Positions 1 through 8,872 of a stretch of DNA of 64,000 nt are shown in pieces. The notes beneath the pieces are model-generated. The model was given only the letters and a program-made list of their open reading frames with translations, was not told the origin of the DNA and ran no database searches. Every line of letters begins with the position of its first letter. Positions within the stretch are counted from its first letter, which is position 1. Origin of the DNA: REEB95 sp035934995 (lineage in GTDB: Bacteria > Pseudomonadota > Alphaproteobacteria > ATCC43930 > CGMCC-115725); NCBI GenBank assembly GCA_035934995.1, contig DASYXI010000011.1, positions 1 to 64,000 on the forward strand, given 5' to 3'. A program made the translations under genes and the position numbers.

Positions 1-251
1 AGCCATTGCGACATCTGATGCACAATGACGACACCAATGCCGATGACGGCGCCAATGGCCGCGCCGAACACCGTTAGGGCGATCTCGTTGCTGCGCAGAT
101 GGCGGCGTTCGAGGCCGCGCAACAAGGCCCGCCAACGGACCTTGAAGGAAAATGCGAAGTCGTGCCACCGGCGCGCCCTTCCCATCCCCGTCACGGCCAG
201 CGTCGCGGCCGGGCCTTTCGCCCTGACGCCGCGCCAGTTTCGATCCAGCAT
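1..251 (-). CDS. ClC-family chloride channel/antiporter, N-terminal part (runs off left edge)
   Basis: Only the first 83 codons are in the window, read on the minus strand from the ATG at 249-251. The start of the protein is basic (WRALLRGLERRHLRSNE), followed by a hydrophobic segment (IALTVFGAAIGAVIGIGVVI) that looks like the first membrane helix of ClC-type chloride channels or H+/Cl- antiporters. The catalytic and selectivity motifs lie outside the window, so the family call rests on the N-terminal pattern alone. A later ATG at codon 23 (MGRARRW) is an alternative start. Another membrane protein with the same lean toward inorganic function is not visible nearby; the upstream gene ends 80 bases away. 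Confidence 0.5.
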   Translation of the reverse strand, partial: MLDRNWRGVRAKGPAATLAVTGMGRARRWHDFAFSFKVRWRALLRGLERRHLRSNEIALTVFGAAIGAVIGIGVVIVHQMSQW

Positions 252-331
252 GGGAGATCTCGATAAGGTCGCACGAGCGTAGGGATAACGGTTTAAGGGC
301 TAACAGTTATTCCATCGCTCGTCGCGGCGGA

Positions 332-1354
332 TCACCAGATCATCGTCCCGTAGAGGATGGCGTGCAGTCCCCAATAGGCCATCAGATACGCGGCCAGCGC
401 ACCGCCATAGGCGATCGGCGCCACGATCGGCGGATGCCGCGCCTCGGGTTTCTCGTCGACCAGGATACCGAGCAAGATCACGATGATCATCGAGTGGCCG
501 ATCGCGTCGATCTTGCCGAAGTCGAACACGGCGCTGACGAACATGATCGCCAGCACCAACGCGCCCAAGCGCCGCACCAGCGGTGAACACACCAGTGCAA
601 ACGCGAGACCGAATTCGAGCACGCCAGCTGAGGTCATATAAAAATGCGGCTTGAGATCCATCGCGATCTCGGGATGCGTCGCGAGCACTGGGTAGGTCCA
701 GTCCGGATAGGCCCACTTTTCCATCGCCGCCCACATCAGCGTCAGCGCCGACGCCCACCGCGCGACGTCGAGCGGCCGTAAACCGAACAGGTCCAGATCG
801 AGTCCAACCAGCGCGAGATACGCCGCGACGCCGAGGAAGATCGGATAGTCGAGCATGTGGAAGATGCCGTAGGCGTAGACGCCGTAGGCGTAGAGGAAGG
901 CGATGCCGAGCGCCGACAGCGGCAGCGTGCGTCGCCAGAACATGCCAATCGCGATTCCGAGCTGAAGCCAAGGAATCACCTGCCAATCGGTTTTGAGCTC
1001 GGGCGTCATGATGATGTTGCCCAACACCCATAGCGCGACGAAGAAGCAGGCACCGCCGCCGCGATAGAGGGCCTCGATCTTCGGCTTCAGGCCGGCGCCA
1101 AGTCGGTCGAGCGACCGAAGGATCACCATGCCGAAGCGCTGACGCTCGAGATGCCCGAGCAATAGCACGATGATCGCGGCGGTGACGTTGAACTGCCAAA
1201 AAATTGAGTCGAAGACCTGGTGCAGCGGCAAAGGCTGCTGGGGCACCGAATAGTGCGAGAACCATTTGACGTGCGCGTCGGCGATGCTCGGCACCAGCAC
1301 GAGGCCAGCCACAGTCAATACAATTCGTCTCAAATTGATTCGATTGGTCCGCAT
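332..1354 (-). CDS. multi-pass inner membrane protein, function unknown
   Basis: This 340-aa protein begins with a basic N-terminus and a hydrophobic signal or anchor ending in an ADAHVKWF stretch, then has about eight further hydrophobic segments. The start at 1354 is chosen because GGAGGGATTT lies directly before the ATG; an upstream in-frame start nine codons earlier has no such site. The repeated YAYGVYAYGIF segment and charged loop residues (for example EKWAYPDW, FDFGKIDAIGH) recall DoxX-like or quinone-linked small membrane protein families, but I cannot assign it to one. It is followed on the same strand by the ClC-like gene after 80 bases, so the two could be cotranscribed. Confidence 0.7.
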   Translation of the reverse strand: MRTNRINLRRIVLTVAGLVLVPSIADAHVKWFSHYSVPQQPLPLHQVFDSIFWQFNVTAAIIVLLLGHLERQRFGMVILRSLDRLGAGLKPKIEALYRGGGACFFVALWVLGNIIMTPELKTDWQVIPWLQLGIAIGMFWRRTLPLSALGIAFLYAYGVYAYGIFHMLDYPIFLGVAAYLALVGLDLDLFGLRPLDVARWASALTLMWAAMEKWAYPDWTYPVLATHPEIAMDLKPHFYMTSAGVLEFGLAFALVCSPLVRRLGALVLAIMFVSAVFDFGKIDAIGHSMIIVILLGILVDEKPEARHPPIVAPIAYGGALAAYLMAYWGLHAILYGTMIW

Positions 1355-1486
1355 AAATCCCTCCGGCGACCCCTGCTTCACAAGTTGGCGCGATCGCGCA
1401 GGACCAAAGCACCAAACAGCGGCGAAACCGAATCTTTACCGCCCCGTCGCATAACAGGGCGGCTGATTTCGCAGACGGAGGCGACG

Positions 1487-1645
1487 GTGTTTCTGATCCT
1501 TGGAATGATTGCAATATCGCTCGGCGCGATTGCCGCGCTTGCCGCGGCAAGGTTTCCCATCCGCCAAGCCCAACTCGAGCGTTGGGGCGGTGATTTGATG
1601 GTCGCCGGTGTCGCGCTGCTCGGGTTTAGTTTCCCGATGATCTGA
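1487..1645 (+). CDS. possible small two-helix membrane protein (52 aa)
   Basis: A short reading frame starts at a GTG with GGAGG six bases upstream and ends at TGA. It encodes two hydrophobic segments (FLILGMIAISLGAIAALAAA and VAGVALLGFSFPMI) separated by a charged loop (RFPIRQAQLERWGGD). The amphipathic pattern and ribosome-binding site make it more credible than a random frame, but no family is recognised. It is divergent from the membrane protein gene at 332-1354, with 132 bases between the two starts. It could be noise in GC-rich DNA. Confidence 0.4.
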   Translation: MFLILGMIAISLGAIAALAAARFPIRQAQLERWGGDLMVAGVALLGFSFPMI

Positions 1646-1849
1646 AGCCGGCGCAGCAATCGCTGCGCCGAGTCCTGCAACGTCGTGATGCCGAACGAGG
1701 CGCCGGCGATGATTTCCGCTGTGATCACTGACACGGAATGGCTTTTAGTGAATATCCCCGATTAAGGGATTATTTAGCACATCATTATGAAATATGGTAG
1801 TAGGAGTCGTGGTTAACGCGTTGGATTCCATGACTCATTCGTGGTTAAT

Positions 1850-1896
1850 CTGTCTCAGATTTGAGACAGGCCGGACACCTATAGGTTGTATCCGGC
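1850..1896. repeat. two adjacent inverted repeats downstream of prfB
   Basis: Two hairpins lie back to back in the spacer at 1646-1939. The first pairs CTGTCTCA (1850-1857) with TGAGACAG (1862-1869) around a 4-base loop. The second pairs GCCGGA (1870-1875) with TCCGGC (1891-1896), with a partly self-complementary CACCTATAGGT inside. There is no T-run on either side, so they are not typical intrinsic terminators. They may stabilise the 3' end of the ponA-prfB mRNA or act as a protein binding site. The rest of this spacer, notably 1740-1850, is AT-rich and shows nothing else I can support. Confidence 0.45.
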
Positions 1897-1939
1897 GTCT
1901 GAAAATCCACTAACGGCTTCAACTACTTAAGGGATTCCG

Positions 1940-3083
1940 TTAGGACGCGGCTGACGGGTTAGCAACGGCGTCGGCTCCCTTGATGCGGGCCGCCAGCGAC
2001 GCTTTGAGGAACCGGTCGAGATCGCCATCGAGCACGGCGCCGGTATTGCCGGTTTCGACGCCAGTCCGCAGGTCTTTGACCATCTGGTACGGCTGCAACA
2101 CGTACGACCGGATCTGGTGGCCCCAGCCGATATCGGTCTTGGTCGCGTTCATCGCCGCGGCCTGGGCCTCGCGTTTTTGCAGCTCGTTCTCGTAGAGGCG
2201 CGCCTTGAGCATCGCCGTCGCCTTGGCGCGGTTCTGATGCTGCGAACGCTCGCTTTGGCAGGCAACGACGACCGGCTCCTGCCCCGGCAGCGCGTAGGTC
2301 ATGCGCACGGCGCTGTCGGTCTTGTTGACGTGCTGACCGCCGGCGCCAGACGAGCGGTAGGTGTCGACGCGTAGGAATTTGTCCTGCACGTCGACATTGA
2401 TCTTGTCGTCAACCACCGGATAGACCCAGACCGACGCGAAGCTGGTCTGACGCCGGGCATTCGCGTCGAAGGGCGAAATGCGCACCAATCGGTGCACGCC
2501 GCTTTCGGTCTTGAGCCAGCCATAGGCGTTCTCGCCGATGACGCGGACGGTCGCCGATTTGACGCCGGCGCCCTCGCCCGCGCTTTCTTCGATCCATTCG
2601 ACCTTGTAGTCGTGCTGTTCGGCCCAGCGGGTATACATCCGCAGGAGCATCTCCGCCCAATCCTGCGCTTCGGTGCCGCCGGCGCCGGCATGGACTTCGA
2701 GATAGGCGTCGTTGCCGTCGGCCTCGCCCGACAGCAAGCTGTCGAGCTCGCGAGCCTGGACGTCGTCGCGCAATCGGGCGAGCGTTTTCTGCGCCTCGTC
2801 GAGCATCGCCTGGTCGCCTTCGGACTCCGCCATCTCGGCGAGGCCGAGCGTGTCGATCAGCTCCTGCTCGATGCGACGATAACCGCCGACGCCCTTTTCA
2901 AGACGCGTGCGCTCGCGCATCAACTGCTGCGCCCGCGCCGAATCGTTCCAGAAATCCGGCGCTTCGACCGCCGTATTCAGTTCGGCCAAACGCGCGTTGG
3001 ACTTATCCCAGTCAAAGATGCCTCCGCAGCAACGCCAAGGCGCGGCGAATTTCCTCGGCAATCGCTTCGATCTCAGCACGCAT
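1940..3083 (-). CDS. prfB: peptide chain release factor 2 (RF2), with programmed +1 frameshift
   Basis: RF2 recognises UGA and UAA stop codons and triggers peptide release on the ribosome. The frame starts at ATG 3083 (MRAEIEAIAEEIRRALALLRRHL) and meets an in-frame TGA after 23 codons. Reading resumes in the +1 frame at GAC 3013 with DWDKSNARLAELN, giving about 380 residues in total. The anticodon-like SPF tripeptide (RISPFDANARR) and the GGQ peptidyl-hydrolysis motif (SGAGGQHVNKTDSAV) are both present. A single-frame annotation would extend upstream to 3205 with an implausible N-terminus overlapping ponA. The gene follows ponA on the same strand with a 33-base gap, so it is probably cotranscribed with it. 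Confidence 0.95.
3011..3027 (-). promoter_or_regulatory. RF2 programmed +1 ribosomal frameshift site
   Basis: On the minus strand the sequence reads CGGAGGCATCTTTGAC. It holds an internal Shine-Dalgarno-like GGAGG, a CTT leucine slippage codon (3017-3015), the in-frame TGA (3014-3012) and the following C. This is the known autoregulatory arrangement of prfB: low RF2 slows termination at TGA, and the ribosome slips forward one base onto TTT and continues in the RF2 frame. The 23-codon leader and the continuing DWDK frame match the family on both sides of the site. Confidence 0.95.
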
Positions 3084-3116
3084 CGGTGAACCTCAGAGAG
3101 ACGGACAAATCGCGGA

Positions 3117-5588
3117 TCAGTATAGACCGCCGGTGCCGCTGCGGGGACCCGGCTGTGCAGCGCCACCGCCGGCCTGATCGCCAGCCGCGCCATTGATCGG
3201 CGCAAAATCGCCGACGCCGAGCGTGATGCCGTTACCGCTCACCACCTGGCCGGGCTCGTTAGTTGGCTCCGTGCCGGGTTTGAACGCGCCCCAGATCACG
3301 CTGCGGTCGCCGGGCGTCGGGAGCCGCCCGGTGTGCGCGTCGATCCGGACGAGCTCGATACCCGGCGGAATCCGGAATGGGATCGCTGGCTTACCCTTGA
3401 GGGCGGCGGCCATGAAGTCGCGAAAGGCCGGCGCCGCGACGGTCGCGCCGACCTCGTGCTTGCCGAGGCTTCGCGGTTGGTCGAAGCCGACATAAACGCC
3501 GGCCGCCAGATCGGGCGAGAAACCGACAAACCACGTATCCGCGGATTCATTGGTCGTCCCGGTCTTGCCGGCCAACGGCTTGCCGATCGACGAAACGATC
3601 CTGCCGGTGCCGCGCTGCACCACGCCTTCGAGCATCGAGACGATCTGATAGCAGCTTCGCGGATCGGCAATTTGCTGCCGTGTGTCCGGCAGCTCGGGCG
3701 GCGTCTGTCCGGTCCACGCGACATTGTCGCAGCCGTCGCACGGCCGGTCGTCGGCGCGATAGATCGTCTTGCCGTTGCGGTCCTGGACGCGATCGATGAA
3801 CGTCGGATGGATCAGCTTGCCGCCGTTCACCAGCATCGAGTAGGCGGTCGTCAGGCGTAGCGGCGTCGTCACGCCGGCGCCCAGGATGAACGAATCCTCG
3901 AGCGGCATCTGGTCGAGGATGCCGAAGCGCTTGACGAGATAGTCCTGAATGATCGGCAGGCCGACCGTCGTTCCGACCCGCGCCGTCACCAGGTTCAGCG
4001 ACTCCTGCAACGCGAAGAACAGCGGCACCGGACCATAAAACCGGTGCTCGTAATTGGTCGGGTTCCATTTCGGCAGCCCCGGCCCTTGATCCACCACGAA
4101 CGGCGCGTCCAGCACCAGCGTCGACGGCGTGAAGCCGTGATCGAGCGCCGCCAGATAGATAAACGGCTTGATCGCCGAACCGGTCTGCCGCTTCGCCTGC
4201 GTCGCGCGGTTGAACTGACTCATCGCGAAGCTGAAGCCGCCGCTCATCGCCAGCACACGTCCGGTATGGGGATCGAGCGCGATCAAGGCGCCAGAAACCG
4301 CGGGTATCTGTCGCAATCCGTAAGTTTTACCCGACGCGTCCAACGGCTGAACGAGAACCACGTCGCCGGGCGAAACCGCGGCGGCGGCCGTCGCGGGTAT
4401 CGGCCCGACCGCATCGTCGTTGATATATTTCCGCGCCCAGCGCAGCTCGCTATACGGGACCGTCGCCTCGCCGCCATTGGCAAAGCCGATGGTGGCCGCG
4501 TCACCTGCCGTCGAACGCACGACCGCCAGCGACCAGCCGACATCGGCAGCGCCCGGCGGTATCGGCACCGCGGCAAGGTGCGACTGCCAGTCGGTGTCGA
4601 TCGCGATATGCGTAATCGGGCCGCGCCAACCGTGGCGTCGATCGTAGGCCTCGAGCGCGTCGTGCAGCGCCTTGTCGGCCGCCACCTGGAGCGCCGGGTC
4701 GAGACTGGTGCGCACCAGCAGCCCACCCTCGTAGACCTTGCGTTCGCCATAGCGGTCGATGAGCTCGCGGCGCACCTCTTCATTGAAATAATCCGCACGC
4801 GCCATCTCGGTCGCATCACGCTGCCGCAGTTCGATCGGCTGAGCCTTTGCCGCCACGGCCTGCTGTTGCGTAATGAATCCGCCATCGGCCATGCGATCGA
4901 TCACCCAGTCGCGGCGTTCCGTGGCGGCTTCAGGATGACGCCGCGGATCGTAATTGTTCGGCGCCTTGGGCAACGCGGCGAGAAATGCCGCTTCCTGGAC
5001 GGTGAGCTGATCGAGCGACTTGTTGAAATAGTTGAGCGCGGCCGCCGCGACGCCATAGGTGCCGCCGCCGAGATAAATGCCGTTGAGATAGAGCTCAAGG
5101 ATGCGATCCTTGCTCATCACCTGTTCCATGCGCATGGCGACGAGGGCCTCACGGATCTTCCGTTTCACCGAGAGCTCGTTGTTCAGCAGGAAGTTCTTCG
5201 CCACCTGTTGCGTGATGGTCGACGCGCCAACCGGACGGCGATGCTCGGCGAGCCGAAACAAGTCGGTGATCCCGGCGCGTATCATCGACAATGGATCGAT
5301 GCCGGGATGCGAATAGAAGTTGCGATCCTCCGCCGCGAGGAAGGCATGAACCACCAGCGGCGGCATCGCGCCGATCGGCACGAACACGCGCTTTTCGGTG
5401 GCATATTCGGCCATCAGGCGACCGTCGCCGGCATAGACGCGGGTGACCACCGGCGGCTGATAGCTCGCAAGCTGCTGATAGTCGGGCAGGTCGCGGCCGA
5501 AATACCAAACCGCCAAGCCGGCGATGCCGGCGCCGACGACGCCGCCGAGCAGCACGAGAACGAGCAAGATTTTAAGAATTTTGGTCAT
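3117..5588 (-). CDS. mrcA: penicillin-binding protein 1A (bifunctional glycosyltransferase/transpeptidase)
   Basis: This class A PBP polymerises and crosslinks peptidoglycan at the inner membrane. One N-terminal membrane anchor (residues about 5-31) is followed by the GT51 domain with EDRNFYSHPG (catalytic Glu about 87) and GASTITQQ. The transpeptidase domain follows, with SAIK (nucleophile Ser about 471), SLN and KTGTT motifs. Its 823 residues are normal for PBP1A. The start at 5588 (MTKILKILLV) is preferred over one 12 codons upstream because it begins directly at the anchor. It heads a probable operon with prfB. In many alphaproteobacteria an amidase gene sits between rne and this gene; none is present here. 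Confidence 0.95.
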   Translation of the reverse strand: MTKILKILLVLVLLGGVVGAGIAGLAVWYFGRDLPDYQQLASYQPPVVTRVYAGDGRLMAEYATEKRVFVPIGAMPPLVVHAFLAAEDRNFYSHPGIDPLSMIRAGITDLFRLAEHRRPVGASTITQQVAKNFLLNNELSVKRKIREALVAMRMEQVMSKDRILELYLNGIYLGGGTYGVAAAALNYFNKSLDQLTVQEAAFLAALPKAPNNYDPRRHPEAATERRDWVIDRMADGGFITQQQAVAAKAQPIELRQRDATEMARADYFNEEVRRELIDRYGERKVYEGGLLVRTSLDPALQVAADKALHDALEAYDRRHGWRGPITHIAIDTDWQSHLAAVPIPPGAADVGWSLAVVRSTAGDAATIGFANGGEATVPYSELRWARKYINDDAVGPIPATAAAAVSPGDVVLVQPLDASGKTYGLRQIPAVSGALIALDPHTGRVLAMSGGFSFAMSQFNRATQAKRQTGSAIKPFIYLAALDHGFTPSTLVLDAPFVVDQGPGLPKWNPTNYEHRFYGPVPLFFALQESLNLVTARVGTTVGLPIIQDYLVKRFGILDQMPLEDSFILGAGVTTPLRLTTAYSMLVNGGKLIHPTFIDRVQDRNGKTIYRADDRPCDGCDNVAWTGQTPPELPDTRQQIADPRSCYQIVSMLEGVVQRGTGRIVSSIGKPLAGKTGTTNESADTWFVGFSPDLAAGVYVGFDQPRSLGKHEVGATVAAPAFRDFMAAALKGKPAIPFRIPPGIELVRIDAHTGRLPTPGDRSVIWGAFKPGTEPTNEPGQVVSGNGITLGVGDFAPINGAAGDQAGGGAAQPGPRSGTGGLY

Positions 5589-5656
5589 CGTCCGGGCGCC
5601 ATTGCCGCCAATCGGCGTCCGCAAACTCTGCGGGCAACGCGCGATCCGACGTCGTT

Positions 5657-5685
5657 TTTATGGCCCGATCGCCCCTGCTTTCCAA
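5657..5685 (-). promoter_or_regulatory. candidate ponA/mrcA promoter
   Basis: On the minus strand TTGGAA (5685-5680) and CATAAA (5662-5657) are separated by 17 bases, a fair sigma-70-type match. Transcription would begin about 60 bases before the PBP1A start codon. This is pattern matching only. Confidence 0.35.
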
Positions 5686-5718
5686 GAATAAAAGCGCCGC
5701 GACCCCCGTGAGTCGCGG
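5686..5718 (-). terminator. candidate intrinsic terminator upstream of the mrcA promoter
   Basis: CCGCGAC (5697-5703) pairs with GTCGCGG (5712-5718). On the minus strand the hairpin is followed by CGCTTTTATTCTT, a T-rich tail. It points the same way as mrcA and lies just upstream of its candidate promoter, so it could block antisense transcription from the rne leader reaching mrcA. Confidence 0.35.
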
Positions 5719-5748
5719 ATTTCCGCCGCATCCGGACGCACGAGGCGG

Positions 5749-5777
5749 TTGCCGCCGCATGACACCACCTGTATTCT
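5749..5777 (+). promoter_or_regulatory. candidate rne promoter
   Basis: TTGCCG and TATTCT with 17-base spacing lie about 290 bases before the rne start. Each hexamer matches the sigma-70 consensus at four positions. A long untranslated leader would follow. Confidence 0.3.
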
Positions 5778-6070
5778 GCTCTGGCGAAATACTGCAGTCC
5801 GCTTCTGGCCTTAGGCCGAAGTTGGGCGACGCGGCGGGTCGGGATGCGGCGACGCACCCCGCCGGGACGCCAAAGGGCCACGCAGTTTGATCAAACCTAG
5901 AAGCCTGCGCCGGCCCGTGGCCGGCTAGCGGCAGCCAGAGAGCCTCGAAATGAATCTTGCTCCAGCCCGGCTCGAACATCGAACGGGTTGTGCCGCCGGC
6001 TTCGCAGCCATCAGGTTGATGCCCCCTCCCGTACTTCGCGCGGGCGCGGTGGCGCACCTCGGAGTTTTAT

Positions 6071-8863
6071 ATGACCAAACGCATGCTTATCGATGCGGCT
6101 CACCCAGAGGAAAGCCGGGTCGTGGTGCTCGACGGCAATCGGCTCGTCGAATTCGATTACGAAACCTCGACTAAGAAACAGATCAAGGGAAACATCTATC
6201 TCGCCAAGGTGACGCGCGTCGAGCCGTCGCTGCAGGCAGCGTTCGTGGAATATGGCGGCAATCGCCATGGTTTTCTCGCGTTCAACGAAATTCATCCCGA
6301 CTATTACCGGATTCCGATGGCCGATCGCGAGGCGGCGATCGAAGCCGAACGCGTCGCCGAGGCTGCCGAAAACCAGCGCGAAGAGGAACGCGAAGAGGCC
6401 GGCCTCGACGTGCCGGCCGAGCCAGCCGATACCCGCGATGCCGCCGCGCTCGAGGCGCCGCATCCGGAACTCGCGAGTGAGCCGCTCGATGCCGCCGATC
6501 ATCCGGCGGAACTCGACGTCAACGAGCCCTCGCCGTTCGACCAAGCTGAATCCGATCAAGGCGACGACACGGCCAACTTCACCGACGTCGAATCCATACC
6601 CGCGCCGCTCGATGCGAGCGAGCCGGCTCAGACGAACGCCGAGCCTTTTGCCGAAGGCGCGACCGATGCCCCCCCGCTCGACCCGGGCACCCCGGCCGAA
6701 GGCACGCCGGGCGGTGAGACCGCGCCGAGGCCGACCAGCGTCGAGACTCTCGGCGGCGACGAGATCGAAGAAGCACGGCGGCCGATCCGGCGGCCGTTCC
6801 GTCATTACAAAATTCAGGAAGTGATCAAACGCCGGCAGATCATGCTGGTACAGGTCACCAAGGAAGAACGCGGCAACAAAGGTGCCGCGCTGACGACGTA
6901 CATTTCCCTTGCCGGCCGCTATTGCGTGCTGATGCCGAATACGCCGCGCGGCGGCGGTGTCTCGCGCAAGATCACCAGCGCCAACGACCGCCGTCGGCTC
7001 AAGGACTTGATGAGTGGGCTCGAAGTACCGGAGGGCATGGGCGTCATCGTCCGCACGGCCGGCAGCGAACGCTCCAAGCCCGAGATCGGACGCGATCTCG
7101 AATATCTTCGCCGTCTATGGGACGACATTCGCGAGTTGACGCTCAAATCGACCGCGCCGGCGCTCGTCTACGAGGAAGGCAATATCATCAAGCGTGCGAT
7201 CCGCGATCTCTATAGCCGCGACCTCGAAGAGATCGCCGTCGACGGCGAGGCCGGCTACCACAATGCACGCACCTTCATGCAGATGCTGATGCCGGACGAC
7301 GTGCGGCGCGTGAAGCTCTACCGCGATCCGAACGTGCCGTTGTTTCAGCGTTACCCGATCGAAGGCCAGCTCGACGCGATCCATTCGCCGACGGTGCAGC
7401 TCAAGTCCGGCGGCTACGTCGTCATCAACCCGACCGAGGCGTTGGTTTCGATCGACGTCAATTCGGGACGGTCGACACGCGAGCGCAATATCGAGGAAAC
7501 CGCCACCAAAACCAACCTGGAAGCCGCCGACGAGATCGCACGCCAGCTACGGCTGCGTGACCTCGCCGGCTTGATCGTCATCGATTTCATCGACATGGAA
7601 GTCTCGCGCAATCAGCACGCCGTCGAGCGCCGGCTGAAAGAGGCGATGCGCCAGGACCGGGCGCGTATTCAGATCGGCCGCATCAGCCCGTTCGGCTTGC
7701 TCGAATTGTCGCGCCAGCGCCTGCGGCCGTCGCTGCTTGAAACGTCCACGCAGCCCTGCCCGCATTGCGGCGGCACCGGCCATATCCGCTCGACGGAATC
7801 GACGGCGCTCCATGTGTTGCGCGCCATCGAGGAAGAAGGCGTCCGCCGCCGTTCGGCCGAAGTCACCGTCAGCGTGCCCGAGCCGGTCGGCCTCTATATC
7901 CTCAATCAGAAGCGTGCGACGCTCCAGCAGGTCGAGGCGCGTTGCGGCATGCATGTTTTCATCAAGACCGACGCGACATTGATCCCGCCGCAATACAAAC
8001 TCGAACGCATGCGAGCGTTGACGCCGGCCGAGGTCGCCGCTTTGCCGGTGGCGATGGTGCCGGCCGTGCCGATCGACGAGGAATCCGCCGACACCGCTGG
8101 CGCCGCTGAAGAGACGGCTGCTGGCACGTCCGAGGCGTTCGCAGAGCCGGTGAGAGAAAGGGAGTCGGCGGCAGATCACGGCCACGGCGGCGATCATCAC
8201 GAGCAGGGCGAAGGCGGCGGTCGTCGGCGCCGGCGGCGGCGTGGCCGTCGCGGTGGGCGCGGCCGTCATCACGGTGATGCGCCGTCGCAAGGCAGCGAGT
8301 CCCAGCCAAGCGGCGAGCCGCGTCACGCCGGCCCGCAACCGCCAGCCGAGCGCAGCTTCCGACCGTCCTTTGCCCTATTGCCGGGCGAGCCCGGTTATGT
8401 CGCTGGCGGCAGCGATGAAGAAGTCAGCGACAACGAGATGCCGCAGCCGGATTCGAATCATGGCACCGCCCAATTCGGTGCCGAACCGCAGCCTGGTCAT
8501 GAAGGCAGTGGACAACCCGGCCACGGCGACGACGGCCGGCGTCGGCGTCGGCGTGGTCGTCGTGGCGGCCGCCGTCGGCGCGGCCGCGGCGGCGGCGGCG
8601 AGCAGCATGATAAATCGATAGCCGGCAATGCCGGACCCGACATGGCGGAGCACGAAACCGGAGCACCCGTGCCGCCGGCTGCACACGATGCGCCGCCCGT
8701 CGAAGCGCCCCCGCCGCCGGCACCGCGTTCGGCAAATCCAGAACCCAAGCCGGAGCCAACGCCCGTCGAGACCGAGCGCCAGCCGATCCAGCACAACGTC
8801 CCGCCGGCGCACGAGATCACCGGCCCGGCAAACAACCCCAAGAAGGGTTGGTGGCGTCGCTGA
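6071..8863 (+). CDS. rne: ribonuclease E/G
   Basis: This is the endoribonuclease that starts mRNA decay and matures rRNA and tRNA, and is the degradosome scaffold. The S1 RNA-binding domain (from GNIYLAKV, about residue 37) is interrupted by a long acidic, proline-rich insertion (about residues 80-240), a known alphaproteobacterial feature. The DNase-I-like catalytic domain shows both metal-binding aspartates, Asp462 in SIDVNS and Asp505 in DFIDM. The Zn-link motif CPHC is at 563-566. The C-terminal half is low-complexity with two arginine/glycine-rich tracts (about 718-735 and 824-840), and ends in the conserved KKGWWRR. GGAG precedes the ATG. Length is 930 aa. Confidence 0.97.
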   Translation: MTKRMLIDAAHPEESRVVVLDGNRLVEFDYETSTKKQIKGNIYLAKVTRVEPSLQAAFVEYGGNRHGFLAFNEIHPDYYRIPMADREAAIEAERVAEAAENQREEEREEAGLDVPAEPADTRDAAALEAPHPELASEPLDAADHPAELDVNEPSPFDQAESDQGDDTANFTDVESIPAPLDASEPAQTNAEPFAEGATDAPPLDPGTPAEGTPGGETAPRPTSVETLGGDEIEEARRPIRRPFRHYKIQEVIKRRQIMLVQVTKEERGNKGAALTTYISLAGRYCVLMPNTPRGGGVSRKITSANDRRRLKDLMSGLEVPEGMGVIVRTAGSERSKPEIGRDLEYLRRLWDDIRELTLKSTAPALVYEEGNIIKRAIRDLYSRDLEEIAVDGEAGYHNARTFMQMLMPDDVRRVKLYRDPNVPLFQRYPIEGQLDAIHSPTVQLKSGGYVVINPTEALVSIDVNSGRSTRERNIEETATKTNLEAADEIARQLRLRDLAGLIVIDFIDMEVSRNQHAVERRLKEAMRQDRARIQIGRISPFGLLELSRQRLRPSLLETSTQPCPHCGGTGHIRSTESTALHVLRAIEEEGVRRRSAEVTVSVPEPVGLYILNQKRATLQQVEARCGMHVFIKTDATLIPPQYKLERMRALTPAEVAALPVAMVPAVPIDEESADTAGAAEETAAGTSEAFAEPVRERESAADHGHGGDHHEQGEGGGRRRRRRRGRRGGRGRHHGDAPSQGSESQPSGEPRHAGPQPPAERSFRPSFALLPGEPGYVAGGSDEEVSDNEMPQPDSNHGTAQFGAEPQPGHEGSGQPGHGDDGRRRRRRGRRGGRRRRGRGGGGEQHDKSIAGNAGPDMAEHETGAPVPPAAHDAPPVEAPPPPAPRSANPEPKPEPTPVETERQPIQHNVPPAHEITGPANNPKKGWWRR

Positions 8864-8872
8864 ACGCGGCGC

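Larger units (their letters stand above)
5589..6070. other. 482-base divergent spacer between mrcA and rne
   Basis: No credible gene is visible here; the open frames covering it have no ribosome-binding site or recognisable sequence. It holds the candidate mrcA promoter and a hairpin on the minus strand. On the plus strand TTGCCG (5749-5754), 17 bases and TATTCT (5772-5777) form a candidate rne promoter, giving a leader of about 287 bases. Long structured leaders are known to mediate RNase E autoregulation in enterobacteria; whether this one does so is inference. Confidence 0.4.

Noticed and set aside
4044..5711. 555-codon open frame on the plus strand opposite mrcA
   Set aside because: It mirrors PBP1A codons; the product is Arg/His-rich with no motif, a usual shadow in GC-rich DNA.
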